From Acidimicrobiia bacterium (GTDB lineage Bacteria; Actinomycetota; Acidimicrobiia; Acidimicrobiales; Aldehydirespiratoraceae), in NCBI GenBank assembly GCA_022828135.1, contig JAJEJB010000039.1, forward strand, positions 45,196 to 109,195: DNA of 64,000 nt, read 5' to 3'. The first letter of the stretch is position 1; every line of letters begins with the position of its first letter. Made by a program: the position numbers and the translations under genes. Below are positions 7,235 to 16,124 of the stretch, piece after piece. The notes below the pieces were generated by a model, which did no database searches, had not been told where the DNA came from, and saw nothing but the letters and a program-made list of their open reading frames with translations.

Positions 7235-9823
7235 CTAATTCCGGCCGCGGTCAACTCCAGCCGCGGCGCGCGCCAACTCGAGGGCCTCGTCCAGACGATC
7301 GGCGTCCCTGCCTCCGGCCACGCAAAGGTCGGCTGCGGATCTCCCTCCGCCACCGATGGTCTTCTTGGCCTCGCCGATGAGATCGCCGGCGTGGAATCCG
7401 CCGCCCTCGGTCGCGGCCGCGGCCAGGGCCGCTCCTCCAGAGTCGAGCGCGGTGCCGAGAACCACGGCCTTCACTCCGTCAATCTCGCGTATCGACACCG
7501 CCAAGTCGCGCAGGCCGTCGCGGCCCACGTCATCGACACGAGCCACGACCACGCCGTCCACGGCGGCGGCCGCCAGCTCGGGCGCCCGGCCCAGCGCCAC
7601 CCGGCGCCGCAGCTCGGCCACCTCGGACCGCAGAGCCTTCGTCTCGCCCTGGCGCTTGGCCACACCGTCGGACAGCTCGGCCGCGGGCACTCCCAGCGAC
7701 CGGGCCACGTCTTCTATGAGCGACTGCTGGCTGCGCAGCAGGGCGAGCGTGTCGTGGCCGGTGATGGCCTCCAACCGGCGCATGTTGGCGCCGATCGACG
7801 CTTCCGAAGTGATGTGGAACGCCCCGATGTCGCCGAGGGCCCGCACATGGATGCCGCCGCACAGCTCCACCGAATGGCGGCCGGCTTCGAGCACCCGCAC
7901 CAGCTCGCCGTACTTCTCCCCGAAGAAGGCGATCGCGCCGACCTGCTGGGCGTGGTCGAAGGTGGTCTCGTAGTGGCGGCACGACTCGTTGCCGAGCACT
8001 TCGGAGTTGACCAGGTCCTCCACATCGGTGATCTGCTCGGTCGTGAGGGCCTCGTAGTGGCTGAAGTCGAAACGGAGACGGTCGGGACCGACCCAGGATC
8101 CCTGCTGCTTGACGTGGTCGCCGAGCACCTCGCGCAGGGCCCAGTGCAGGATGTGGGTGGCGGTGTGGTTGCGCCGGATGCCGGCCCGACGCTCCGCGTC
8201 CACGGTCGCGGTGACCTCGTCCCCGACCCGCAGCTCCCCGTCGATCGGCTCGACGACGTGCACGTGGAGGTCGGGCACCCCGTAGACGGTGTCGACGACC
8301 CGCACCCGGGCGCCCGTCGCCTCGCAGGAGATCTCGCCGGTGTCGCCGATCTGACCGCCGCTCTCGGCGTAGAACGGCGTGCGGTCCAGAACGACGCGGC
8401 CGTCGGCCGCGTACAGCACCCGGCCGGCCGATGTCAGCTCGGCCCGGCCGGTGAACTCGGTGGGGCCGGCCGCCGAGAAGAGAGCCACGAACGGGGCCAC
8501 GTCGTCGGCGGCAGCCACCGAGCGGGCGCTGCGAGCCCGCTCCTGCTGCTGCGACATAGCGGCCGCGAAGCCTTCGGTGTCGACCTCCACGCCTCTCTCG
8601 GCCGCGATCTCGACAGTGACCTCGAGAGGGAAGCCGTAGGTGTCGTGCAGCAGGAACGCGACCTCGCCGTCTATCGGTTGGCCGGGGGCGAGGGCGTCCA
8701 GGCGCCCGTCGAGGATGCTCTGCCCGGTGCGCAGCGTCTGGCGGAAGCGCTGCTCCTCACGGTCGATCACGTCGCGCACGTAGCCGTGGTTGCGGACGAG
8801 GTCCGGGTAGGCCTCGGCCATCACCTCCACCACGGCGTCGACCATTCCCCCCATGACCGGCTCCTCCACCCCCAGCAGATAGGCGTGGCGCACTGCTCGA
8901 CGGATGATGCGCCGCAGCACGTAGCCGCGGTCCTCGTTGGAGGGGAACACCCCGTCGCTGACCAGCAGGGACGTGGAGCGGGCGTGGTCGGCGAGGATGC
9001 GGAGCGACACGTCGCGGGCCTCGGACTCGCCCAGCTTGGCGCCCGAGAGGCGCTGGGCCGCGTCGAGCAGGACGATGAACTCGTCGGTCTCCCACACCGA
9101 ATCGACGCCCTGGAGCACGGCCACGGTGCGCTCGAGGCCCAGGCCGGTGTCGATCGAGGGCTTGGGCAGCGGGATCTCCTCACCGTCGGGAGTGCTCTCG
9201 AACTGCATGAACACCAGGTTCCAGACCTCGATGTAGCGCTCCTCGCCGCCGTGGGCCGGGCCGCCGCCGGGACCGTACTCGGGGCCCTTGTCCCAGAAGA
9301 TCTCCGAGCACGGCCCGCAGGGACCCACGTCGGCCATGCGCCAGTAGTTGTCCTCGCCCAGGCGCTGGATCCGCTCGGCGGGCACGCCGACCTCGTCCCG
9401 CCAGATGGCCTCGGCGTCGTCGTCGCTGAGGTGCACGGTCACCCACAGCCGCTCAGGGTCGAGGCCGAACACTCCGGTCACGAGCTCCCAGGCCCAGGCG
9501 CAGGCGTCGGACTTGAAGTAGTCGCCGAAGCTGAAATTGCCGAGCATCTCGAAGAAGGTCAGGTGGCGGGAGGTGCGCCCGATCTCGTCGAGGTCGTTGT
9601 GCTTGCCGCCGGCCCGCACGCATTTCTGCACGGTGACCGCCCGCGGGAACGGGGGCTGCTGCTCGCCGGTGAAGTACGTCTTGAACGGCACCATCCCGGC
9701 CACCGTGAACAGCAGCGTGGGATCGTGGGGGATCAGGCTGGCCGACGGATGGTGGGTGTGGCCCCGTTCGACGAAGAAGTCGACGAAGGCTTTGCGGACC
9801 TCGGCCGCGGTCATCGACTTCAT
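7235..9823 (-). CDS. alaS: Alanyl-tRNA synthetase
   Basis: 862 residues, full length. The class II core begins RKAFVDFFVERGHTHHPSASLIP and contains TVAGMVPFKTYF and motif 2 (QKCVRAGGKHNDLDEIGRT). The editing domain carries the zinc motif HTATHILHWAL and the downstream CGGIHV, followed by SIGANMRRLEAITG. The C-terminal oligomerisation domain (GGGGRSAADLCVAGG) is intact. It charges tRNA-Ala and removes mischarged Ser/Gly. The ATG overlaps the stop of a small membrane protein gene by 4 nt. Confidence 0.97.
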   Translation of the reverse strand: MKSMTAAEVRKAFVDFFVERGHTHHPSASLIPHDPTLLFTVAGMVPFKTYFTGEQQPPFPRAVTVQKCVRAGGKHNDLDEIGRTSRHLTFFEMLGNFSFGDYFKSDACAWAWELVTGVFGLDPERLWVTVHLSDDDAEAIWRDEVGVPAERIQRLGEDNYWRMADVGPCGPCSEIFWDKGPEYGPGGGPAHGGEERYIEVWNLVFMQFESTPDGEEIPLPKPSIDTGLGLERTVAVLQGVDSVWETDEFIVLLDAAQRLSGAKLGESEARDVSLRILADHARSTSLLVSDGVFPSNEDRGYVLRRIIRRAVRHAYLLGVEEPVMGGMVDAVVEVMAEAYPDLVRNHGYVRDVIDREEQRFRQTLRTGQSILDGRLDALAPGQPIDGEVAFLLHDTYGFPLEVTVEIAAERGVEVDTEGFAAAMSQQQERARSARSVAAADDVAPFVALFSAAGPTEFTGRAELTSAGRVLYAADGRVVLDRTPFYAESGGQIGDTGEISCEATGARVRVVDTVYGVPDLHVHVVEPIDGELRVGDEVTATVDAERRAGIRRNHTATHILHWALREVLGDHVKQQGSWVGPDRLRFDFSHYEALTTEQITDVEDLVNSEVLGNESCRHYETTFDHAQQVGAIAFFGEKYGELVRVLEAGRHSVELCGGIHVRALGDIGAFHITSEASIGANMRRLEAITGHDTLALLRSQQSLIEDVARSLGVPAAELSDGVAKRQGETKALRSEVAELRRRVALGRAPELAAAAVDGVVVARVDDVGRDGLRDLAVSIREIDGVKAVVLGTALDSGGAALAAAATEGGGFHAGDLIGEAKKTIGGGGRSAADLCVAGGRDADRLDEALELARAAAGVDRGRN

Positions 9824-10137
9824 GGCCGGTCCGTGCTGGTCGGGGGCTCGTCGTCGCGGCTCAACTCCGACTCGGTGTCGTGCATGGCCTCGCGCCCCTC
9901 GGCGACCGCGTGACGGATGTCGTCAGCGATGCGCCGGGCCTCCCGGCCCAGGTTCCTGGCGCTGTCGGCCGCGGTCTGCTGGGCCCGGCTGGCCGCCTCC
10001 CGGGACTTGTCGGCCACCGCGCTGCGCACGTTGGCGGGCGCGTAGCGCTCGGCGGCCTCACGGGCCTTGCTGCGCAGCCAGGCCGCCGTCCCGAGGCCGG
10101 CCACATAGCCCGCTCCGAGCCACCACATTCGCCTCAT
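9820..10137 (-). CDS. Small membrane-anchored helical protein, unknown function
   Basis: 105 residues. It begins with one membrane or signal-anchor segment (MWWLGAGYVAGLGTAAWL, about residues 4-21), followed by a long charged, alanine-rich amphipathic helix with many Arg/Glu pairs. Its stop overlaps the alaS start and its start overlaps the stop of the DUF948-like gene, so the three form a translationally coupled set. This pair is commonly seen between rarA and alaS in Actinobacteria, but no biochemical role is established to my knowledge. Confidence 0.75.
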   Translation of the reverse strand: MRRMWWLGAGYVAGLGTAAWLRSKAREAAERYAPANVRSAVADKSREAASRAQQTAADSARNLGREARRIADDIRHAVAEGREAMHDTESELSRDDEPPTSTDRP

Positions 10138-10742
10138 CGGGATGTCTCCCGCTCTTGTTCGCTGCGCTCACGGGCCGCTCGGGCCACGGCCTCGCCCGTA
10201 GGGGCCGAATACGCTCCCCTACTCGCTCGGCCTCTGCGCCTCCGGGTCCGGGTCCGCCGGGTGCGGGCGGACCCGCCGGGGCCGGCGGCGGTGGCATGGT
10301 CGGAGGCTCCGGCCCTCACCGTGGCCGAGATCTCTGGGCTCGGAGCTGAGGTGTCGCCGGACGCGAGATCGAGCGCCCGGCGGTGGCGGCGGCGCTCGCG
10401 CAGGCGCCGGCCGGCCTGGCCCGCGCCCGACACCAGCGACAGGCCCTTGATCAGCGGCGGAGCGAAGGCCCGGTAGGTCAGGCGGCTGGCATGGTCCGCT
10501 GTGGCCGCGATGCGCTCGGCCCGCCCGATCACCCGGTCTACCCGGTGAAGTTCGGCGTCGGCCTTGGTGACCGTGGTGCGGAGATCGTCGACCATGGGCA
10601 GCGCCGAGTCCCGCAGGTCGTCGACCACATCGCGCAACTCGCGCATGGTCCGCACCAGCGACACCACGGCCACCGTCAGCACGACCACCGTCGCCAGGCA
10701 GACCAGGGTCACAATCACGGCGGCGAGATCGACGGCGCTCAC
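10134..10742 (-). CDS. DUF948-like membrane protein with repeat-derived C-terminus
   Basis: 202 residues. One N-terminal membrane segment (about residues 7-28, LAAVIVTLVCLATVVVLTVA) is followed by a coiled-coil region LRDVVDDLRDSALPMVDDLR, the DUF948 pattern. After residue 150 the sequence is low-complexity and Arg-rich. The final residues [13 protein letters not shown] are encoded by a short dispersed repeat that also occurs outside genes at 31.0 kb. The original protein probably ended earlier and was extended by the repeat. Confidence 0.7.
   Translation of the reverse strand: MSAVDLAAVIVTLVCLATVVVLTVAVVSLVRTMRELRDVVDDLRDSALPMVDDLRTTVTKADAELHRVDRVIGRAERIAATADHASRLTYRAFAPPLIKGLSLVSGAGQAGRRLRERRRHRRALDLASGDTSAPSPEISATVRAGASDHATAAGPGGSARTRRTRTRRRRGRASRGAYSAPTGEAVARAARERSEQERETSR
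10148..10236 (+). repeat. Dispersed repeat, copy 1 (inside a coding region)
   Basis: The first 53 bases, beginning CCCGCTCTTGTTCGCTGCGC and ending CTCGCCCGTA, are identical to bases near 31016-31068. The following 36 bases are a diverged continuation ending in the shared core CGCTCGGCCTCT. Short inverted arms ACGGGC/GCCCGT lie inside. On the minus strand this copy encodes the C-terminus of the DUF948-like protein. Confidence 0.8.
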
Positions 10743-10796
10743 GCAGTCAAGATACCGCCAAGCCCGAGGCGTTCCCGGTCGGAGGGCGACGGTGGA

Positions 10797-12176
10797 CTAA
10801 CCGGGTCGGCGCTCCTCAGGCGATGGCGGGTGGTCCCGGCCCGAGCCTGTCCTCCCTCCGCGTCGGGGGCCGGGCCAGTCCTCGGTGAGGGCGGCCTCGG
10901 CGCCATGCTCGGAGGGCTCGTAGTAGACGTTGCCGGCCACTTCGGCCGGCCGGTGCTGCTGGGCGACCCAGGCGTCGGGGTCGTCGTGGGGGTAGCGGTA
11001 GCCCTCGCCGTGGCCGAGGGACCTGGCGCCCTGGTAGTGGGCGTCGCGCAGGTGCATGGGCACCTCACCCGCCCCCGCCTCCCGGGCGTCGGCTGCAGCC
11101 CTTCCGAGGGCCACGGTCACCCGGTTCGACTTCGGGGCGGTGGCTAGGCGCACCACCGCGTGGGCCAGGTTGAGCTGGGCCTCGGGCAATCCGACGTACT
11201 CCACGGCCCGGGCCGCGGCGTCAGCCACCAGCAGCGCTCCGTCGTCGGCCAGTCCGATGTCCTCGGACGCCAGGATCACCAGCCGTCGAGCGATGAAGCG
11301 GGGATCCTCCCCAGCCTCCAGCATCCGGGCCAGCCAGTAGAGCCCCGCGTCGGCGTCGGAGCCCCGGATGCTCTTGATGAACGCGCTGATCACGTCGTAG
11401 TGGCCGTCGCGGCCGTAGCGCACCGCCTTGGCGTCGGCGGCCGCCTCGGCGTCGGCCAGCGTCACGTGGACCGGATCGGCCCGTCCGGTACCGGGCTGGG
11501 CTCCGCTCCGGCGGCCGGCCAGCGCCACCGCCACCTCGATACCGGTGAGGGCGTGGCGGCCATCACCGCTGCTGCGGGCCGCGAGATGCTCGACCGCGTC
11601 GGCATCGGCGGTGGCCTTCTCCTCGGCCAGGCCCCGGTGCACCAACTCCACTAGCGCGGCGTCGTCGAGAGGGTGCAGGCGGAACAGGGTCGAGCGCGAC
11701 ATCAGCGGCGGGTTGACCTCGAAGTGCGGGTTCTCCGTGGTTGCGCCGATCAGCACGATCAGCCCGTCCTCCACCGCTGGCAGCAGGGCGTCCTGCTGGG
11801 CCTTGTTGAAGCGGTGGACCTCGTCGAGGAACAGGATGGTGCCGGTGCCGTGGACGCCGAGGCGCTCCCGGGCCCGCTCGATCACACCCCGCACGTCCTT
11901 GACCCCAGCGGTAACAGCTGAGAGCTCCTCGAACGCCTTGGCCGTGGTGAGGGCCACCACCCGGGCCAGCGTGGTCTTGCCCGTGCCCGGCGGCCCCCAC
12001 AGGATCACCGACGACAGCCGGTCGGCCTCGATCAGCTCCCGCAGTGGCCGCCCCGGTCCCACCAGGTGGTCCTGGCCGACGATCTCGTCCAGGGTTCGGG
12101 GCCTGAGCCGGGCCGCCAGCGGCGCCCGCCCCCGCAGCCGCTCATCCGCAGCCGCATCGAACAGGTCGCCTGCCAC
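10797..12176 (-). CDS. rarA: Replication-associated recombination protein A (AAA+ ATPase)
   Basis: 459 residues of the RarA/MgsA/WRNIP1 family. The N-terminus PLAARLRPRTLDEIVGQDHL leads to Walker A GPPGTGKTT, Walker B LFLDEVHRFN, sensor 1 IGATTENPHFE and the arginine-finger region SRSTLF. The C-terminal tetramerisation domain has ISAFIKSIRGSDADAGLYWLARML and ends YEPSEHGAEA. It acts at stalled replication forks. The start is GTG. About 54 nt separate its stop from the DUF948-like gene. Confidence 0.95.
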   Translation of the reverse strand: MAGDLFDAAADERLRGRAPLAARLRPRTLDEIVGQDHLVGPGRPLRELIEADRLSSVILWGPPGTGKTTLARVVALTTAKAFEELSAVTAGVKDVRGVIERARERLGVHGTGTILFLDEVHRFNKAQQDALLPAVEDGLIVLIGATTENPHFEVNPPLMSRSTLFRLHPLDDAALVELVHRGLAEEKATADADAVEHLAARSSGDGRHALTGIEVAVALAGRRSGAQPGTGRADPVHVTLADAEAAADAKAVRYGRDGHYDVISAFIKSIRGSDADAGLYWLARMLEAGEDPRFIARRLVILASEDIGLADDGALLVADAAARAVEYVGLPEAQLNLAHAVVRLATAPKSNRVTVALGRAAADAREAGAGEVPMHLRDAHYQGARSLGHGEGYRYPHDDPDAWVAQQHRPAEVAGNVYYEPSEHGAEAALTEDWPGPRRGGRTGSGRDHPPSPEERRPG

Positions 12177-12233
12177 GCCGCGACCCTACGCGTCCTTGAC
12201 GACAGATGACGCTACAGAATCCAGTCTATGGCG

Positions 12234-12264
12234 GTATATCCGTATTGGAGCTCAACGGATATAC
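12234..12264. promoter_or_regulatory. Inverted repeat, likely VapBC operator with -10 box
   Basis: GTATATCCGT (12234-12243) and ACGGATATAC (12255-12264) form a perfect 10-bp inverted repeat around an 11-nt spacer, directly upstream of vapB. The right arm overlaps TATACT (12260-12265), a good -10 hexamer, which ends 8 nt before the vapB ATG. No Shine-Dalgarno sequence precedes the ATG, so a leaderless transcript is likely. RHH-type VapB proteins commonly bind such palindromes to repress their own operon; its use here is inferred. Confidence 0.65.
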
Positions 12265-12273
12265 TCGCCACTG

Positions 12274-12480
12274 ATGACCAAGCGGCTAGTCGACATAGAC
12301 GACGACCTCCTTGAGGAGGTCCGGAGCCTGATCGGAGCGTCCACCATGAAGGAGGCGGTGAACGGCGCGCTGCAGCATGTGGTCGACTTCGAACTCCGGT
12401 TGGAGCATGTGCGTCGCCTCATGATGCAGGAAGGGATCGACCTGGCTGATGAGCAGGTCATGCGCGACGCGTGGCGGTGA
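12274..12480 (+). CDS. vapB: VapB-type antitoxin (ribbon-helix-helix)
   Basis: 68 residues beginning TKRLVDIDDDLLEEVRSLIG, the beta strand and first helix of a ribbon-helix-helix domain. Next comes the second helix STMKEAVNGALQHVV, then a C-terminal toxin-binding tail rich in acidic and hydrophobic residues. It neutralises the downstream PIN toxin and represses the operon. The ATG at 12274 matches this family's normal start; the frame extends further upstream only as an antisense artefact of rarA. It overlaps vapC by 10 nt. Confidence 0.88.
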   Translation: MTKRLVDIDDDLLEEVRSLIGASTMKEAVNGALQHVVDFELRLEHVRRLMMQEGIDLADEQVMRDAWR

Positions 12481-12887
12481 GTCCGAGCTACCTGGCCGAC
12501 AAGAGTGCGCTGGCAAGGATGACGCATGCCTCGGTGGCCGAGCGGCTCGCTCCCCTCATCGTCGGTGGTCAGGTCGCCACCTGTGCCGTCATCGACCTGG
12601 AGGTTCTGTACAGCGCCCGATCGCTGGACGACTACGAGCAAGTCCTGGCGCAGCGGGCGGCGCTGCCCACGCTGCCGATGACCCAGGCGGTCGCGTCCCG
12701 AGCTGTCGACGTGCAACACATGCTGGCCCGGCGCGGCCAGCACCGTGTGCCCGTGCCAGATCTCCTGATCGCCGCCACAGCTGAGATCAACAGCGTCGCG
12801 GTCATTCACTACGACTCCGACTACGACCTGATCGCCGGCGTGACCGGGCAGCCTGCCGAATGGGTGGCCCCGCGCGGCTCCCTCTAG
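12471..12887 (+). CDS. vapC: VapC-type PIN-domain ribonuclease toxin
   Basis: 138 residues. The PIN catalytic acidic residues are visible: Asp10 in YLADKSAL, Glu44 in IDLEVL, the Asp of VPVPDLLIAATAE, and the last acidic residues in HYDSDYDLI. PIN toxins cut tRNA or rRNA using Mg. Translation starts at GTG 12471 (or the in-frame GTG at 12477), inside the end of vapB, so the pair is coupled. It lies between the aspS and rarA genes and ends 6 nt from the convergent aspS stop. Confidence 0.9.
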   Translation: MAVSPSYLADKSALARMTHASVAERLAPLIVGGQVATCAVIDLEVLYSARSLDDYEQVLAQRAALPTLPMTQAVASRAVDVQHMLARRGQHRVPVPDLLIAATAEINSVAVIHYDSDYDLIAGVTGQPAEWVAPRGSL

Positions 12888-12893
12888 CGGCGA

Positions 12894-14672
12894 TCAGGCC
12901 GGGGGCAGGACTCGCAGGCCTAGTTCTTGCAGGTGGGTGTCGGCTATGGGGCTGGGGGCGTCGGTGAGGGGGTCGGCGCCGGACTGGGTCTTGGGGAAGG
13001 CGATCACCTCGCGGATGTTCTCCTCCCCCACCAGCAGGGCGGCCAGGCGGTCCAGGCCCACCGCGAAGCCAGCATGGGGCGGGGCGCCGTAGCGGAAGGC
13101 GTCGAGCAGGAAGCCGAAGCGCTCCTGGGCCTCGTCGGGGGCAATGCCAAGGACTTCGAAGATGCGCTGCTGGACCTCGCGCCGGTGGATCCTCACGCTG
13201 CCCGATCCGAGCTCCCAGCCGTTGAGGACCAGGTCGTAGGCCTGGCTGCGGATGTCGAGCAGGGCCTCGCCGGTGGGCGGACCGTCCTGCGACATGAGCG
13301 CGGGAAGGTCGTCCTCGTGCGGCATTGTGAACGGGTGATGCGACGGGATCGGCTCGCCTTCGGCGCTTAGTCCCTCAAACAGCGGAAAGTCCACCACCCA
13401 CAGGTAGTTGAAGCTGCCGTCGTTGACCGGCGGGCGGCCCAGCTCGAGCCGAAGCAGCCCCAGCACGTGGCGCACCAACCGGCGCTCGTCGGCCACCAGG
13501 AACACCATGTCGCCGGGGTAGGCGTCCAGGGCCTCGATCACCCCTGAGCCTTCGGCGGCCGACAGGAACTTGGCCACGCCGCCGTCGAGGGCCGAGCCGC
13601 TGTCGTCCCCGGACACGACCCTCATCCACGCCAGGCCCTTGGCGCCCCAGCGCTGGCAGGTGGCCACCAGCTGGTCGACGCGGCTACGGGCCAGCGCCTC
13701 CGCGCCGCCGGCAAGGCATATCCCCTTGACGCAGGGCGCCTGGAACACCCGGGCCTGGGTCTCGGCGAATATCGGGGTCAGCTCGACCAGCTCCATGCCG
13801 AAGCGGGTGTCGGGCTTGTCGGAGCCGAAGCGCTCCATGGCGTTCTGCCAGGTCATGCGGTCGAACGTGCCGGGATTGTGCCCGGTGACCTCGACGGTGG
13901 CTTCGGCCACTGCTCGCGTCACGAAGCCGAGCACGTCGTCGCGGGTCACGAACGACGCCTCCACGTCGAGCTGGGAGAATTCGAACTGGCGGTCGGCCCG
14001 GAGGTCCTCGTCGCGCAGGCAGCGGGCGATCTGGTAGTAGCGGTCGACGCCCCCGACCATTGTGAGCTGCTTGAAGATCTGCGGGCTCTGGGGAAGGGCG
14101 TAGAAGGAGCCGGGCTCCTTGCGGGACGGCACCACGAAGTCGCGGGCCCCTTCGGGGGTGGAGGCGATGAGCATCGGCGTCTCCACCTCGACGAAGCCCT
14201 GAGCGTCCATGGCCCGCCGGATGGCTCCGTTGACCGCGGCCCGGGCCCGCAGGTTGTGCTGCATCCGGGACTTGCGCAGATCGACGTAGCGGTGCCGCAG
14301 GCGCAGCGTCTCGTCCACCTCGGTGCGCTCGTCGAGGGGGAACGGCGGCGGCTCGGCCCTCGACAGCACCTCCACCTCGCAGTCGTGCAGTTCGATCTCG
14401 CCGGTGGCCAGCGCGGGGTTGGCGGTGCCCTCCGGCCGCAGCTGAACCGTGCCGGAGATGCGGACCACATACTCCGAGCGCAGGTCGCGGGCGCCGTCCA
14501 CCACGCACTGCAGGACCCCGGTATGGTCCCGCAGGTCCACGAAGGCGAGGTGCTCGCTGTGCTCGCGCCGGCGATCGACCCAGCCGCACACCGTCACCTC
14601 GCGGCCCGCGTCGTCACGGCCCAAACGGCCGCACAGATCGGTACGCATAGCCGTGGCGTCGATCCCGGTCAT
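12894..14672 (-). CDS. aspS: Aspartyl-tRNA synthetase (bacterial type)
   Basis: 592 residues, the long bacterial form. It has an N-terminal OB-fold anticodon domain (VTVCGWVDRRREHSEHLAFVDLRD), a class II core with motif 2 YYQIARCLRDEDLRADRQ and FSQLDVE, a GAD insertion domain, and motif 3 GFAVGLDRLAALLVG. It charges tRNA-Asp. Whether it also charges tRNA-Asn cannot be decided from the window, because no gatCAB or asnS gene is in view. An ATG eight codons in (14648) is an alternative start. Confidence 0.96.
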   Translation of the reverse strand: MTGIDATAMRTDLCGRLGRDDAGREVTVCGWVDRRREHSEHLAFVDLRDHTGVLQCVVDGARDLRSEYVVRISGTVQLRPEGTANPALATGEIELHDCEVEVLSRAEPPPFPLDERTEVDETLRLRHRYVDLRKSRMQHNLRARAAVNGAIRRAMDAQGFVEVETPMLIASTPEGARDFVVPSRKEPGSFYALPQSPQIFKQLTMVGGVDRYYQIARCLRDEDLRADRQFEFSQLDVEASFVTRDDVLGFVTRAVAEATVEVTGHNPGTFDRMTWQNAMERFGSDKPDTRFGMELVELTPIFAETQARVFQAPCVKGICLAGGAEALARSRVDQLVATCQRWGAKGLAWMRVVSGDDSGSALDGGVAKFLSAAEGSGVIEALDAYPGDMVFLVADERRLVRHVLGLLRLELGRPPVNDGSFNYLWVVDFPLFEGLSAEGEPIPSHHPFTMPHEDDLPALMSQDGPPTGEALLDIRSQAYDLVLNGWELGSGSVRIHRREVQQRIFEVLGIAPDEAQERFGFLLDAFRYGAPPHAGFAVGLDRLAALLVGEENIREVIAFPKTQSGADPLTDAPSPIADTHLQELGLRVLPPA

Positions 14673-14699
14673 GGTGCCGCACCCCCGGCCATCGCGAAC

Positions 14700-14739
14700 T
14701 GGCAGCGGCCAGCACCAAAAACGGCCTCCTGCGCTGCCA
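14700..14739. other. Hairpin between hisS and aspS
   Basis: TGGCAGCG (14700-14707) pairs with CGCTGCCA (14732-14739), with inner GGCC complementarity and an A-rich loop. It lies in the 88-nt gap on the leader side of aspS. No U-run follows on either strand, so it is not a typical intrinsic terminator. A processing site or an attenuating structure before aspS is possible. Confidence 0.4.
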
Positions 14740-14760
14740 ATTTCGTTGTGGTCGGCGTCA

Positions 14761-16056
14761 TCAAGCCTCCTCGGCCAGGATCTCGGTCACCGCCGACACC
14801 ACATCATCGCTTGCGACCTGTCGCTGGCCGCCGCCGGGGCGCATGTCCCGCACGGTGACCGCCCCCTCGGCCTGCTCGTCGGGTCCGATGATCACGGCGA
14901 CGGCGGCCCCGGACCGGTCGGCCCGCTTCATCTGGGCCTTCATGGACCGGCCGTCGAAAGCCCGATCCACACCCAGGCCGGCCTGGCGGAGCCGGTCGCA
15001 GAGCACGGCCGCGCTCTGGCCTCCGGCGGTGTCCACCACGAACACCTCCACCGGTGCCGGAGCCGCGGCGAAGGTTCCCTCGGCGTCGCAGGCCAGCAGG
15101 ATGCGGTCGACACCCAAGGCGAAGCCGATGCCCGGCGTGGCGGGCCCGCCCAAATCCTCCACGAGCCCGTCGTAGCGCCCGCCGCCGCCCACCGCGTTCT
15201 GGGCGGTGTCGAGGGCGTCGGCCACGAACTCGAAGGTGGTGCGGGTGTAGTAGTCGAGGCCGCGCACCAGCCGGGGCGACACCTCGTAAGCCGCGTCGAG
15301 GCTGTCGAGCCCGGCTCTGACGGCCACGAAGTGCTCGGCCGATTCGCCCGACAGGAAGTCGGCCATCACGGGCGCCTCCGCGATCACCGGCTGGTCCTGC
15401 TCCCGCTTGGAGTCGAGCACTCGCAATGGGTTGCGCTCCAGGGTGATTTGGGACTGCTCGGAGAGTTCGTCCCGCCGGCTCCGGAGGTAGGCAGCCAGCG
15501 CAGCGTCATAGGCGGGGCGACTGGTGGCGTCGCCGAGGCTGTTGATGAGCAGACGCACCTGCTTCATGCCCAGAGCCTCGTAGAACCGCAGGCCCAGTCC
15601 GATCACCTCCACGTCAGCGTGGGGGTCGTCGGTGCCGAGGGTCTCCACGCCGACCTGGTCGAACTGCCGGTAGCGGCCGGCCTGGGGGCGCTCGTAGCGG
15701 AACTGCGGGCCCGAGTACCAGATCTTCCACGGCTGCGTCGGCCGGTGCTCGGCGAACGCCCGGCACACGCTGGCCGTCAACTCAGGGCGAAGAGCCAGGT
15801 GACGGGGCGGATCGCCCTTGTCGAAGAACTCGAACAATTCCTTGGTGACCACCTCGTTATCGGCGCCGAGCCGCTGGAACACTCCGAGGTCCTCGAAGAT
15901 GGGCGACTCCAGCAGACCGAAGCCGGTTCGCTCGGCCAGATCGGCGAACACGGCCACCAGCCGGCGCCGCCTCGCCGACTCCGGCGGCAAGAGGTCGCGG
16001 GTGCCCACCGGGGCGCGGAACAAGGGTTGAGCCACGACCCCCGAGGCTACCGCCAC
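14761..16056 (-). CDS. hisS: Histidyl-tRNA synthetase
   Basis: 431 residues. Class II motifs can be seen: RAPVGTRDLLPPES at the N-terminus, LRPELTASVCRAF (motif 2 region), YSGPQFRYERPQAGRYRQFDQ, the histidine-binding loops VRGLDYYTRTTFEF and VGGGGRYDGLV, motif 3 GIGFALGVDRI, and a C-terminal anticodon-binding domain. The start is uncertain: GTG at 16056 or GTG at 16035, and the latter is closer to usual family starts. Confidence 0.95.
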   Translation of the reverse strand: MAVASGVVAQPLFRAPVGTRDLLPPESARRRRLVAVFADLAERTGFGLLESPIFEDLGVFQRLGADNEVVTKELFEFFDKGDPPRHLALRPELTASVCRAFAEHRPTQPWKIWYSGPQFRYERPQAGRYRQFDQVGVETLGTDDPHADVEVIGLGLRFYEALGMKQVRLLINSLGDATSRPAYDAALAAYLRSRRDELSEQSQITLERNPLRVLDSKREQDQPVIAEAPVMADFLSGESAEHFVAVRAGLDSLDAAYEVSPRLVRGLDYYTRTTFEFVADALDTAQNAVGGGGRYDGLVEDLGGPATPGIGFALGVDRILLACDAEGTFAAAPAPVEVFVVDTAGGQSAAVLCDRLRQAGLGVDRAFDGRSMKAQMKRADRSGAAVAVIIGPDEQAEGAVTVRDMRPGGGQRQVASDDVVSAVTEILAEEA

Positions 16057-16124
16057 CCCGAATGTCTAGATGCGCTTAACAGGCCGCCGCGCAGTGGTTC
16101 CGGTGCCAGTTGTCTCGCGGATCG

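Noticed and set aside
7391..9913. 840-codon open frame on the plus strand opposite alaS
   Set aside because: It mirrors a perfect AlaS protein on the other strand. The translation is His/Arg/Gly-rich without any domain, typical of high-GC antisense frames.
14700..14739. Intrinsic terminator after hisS
   Set aside because: Stem is good but no U-run follows on the minus strand, so it is listed as a hairpin of unknown role.
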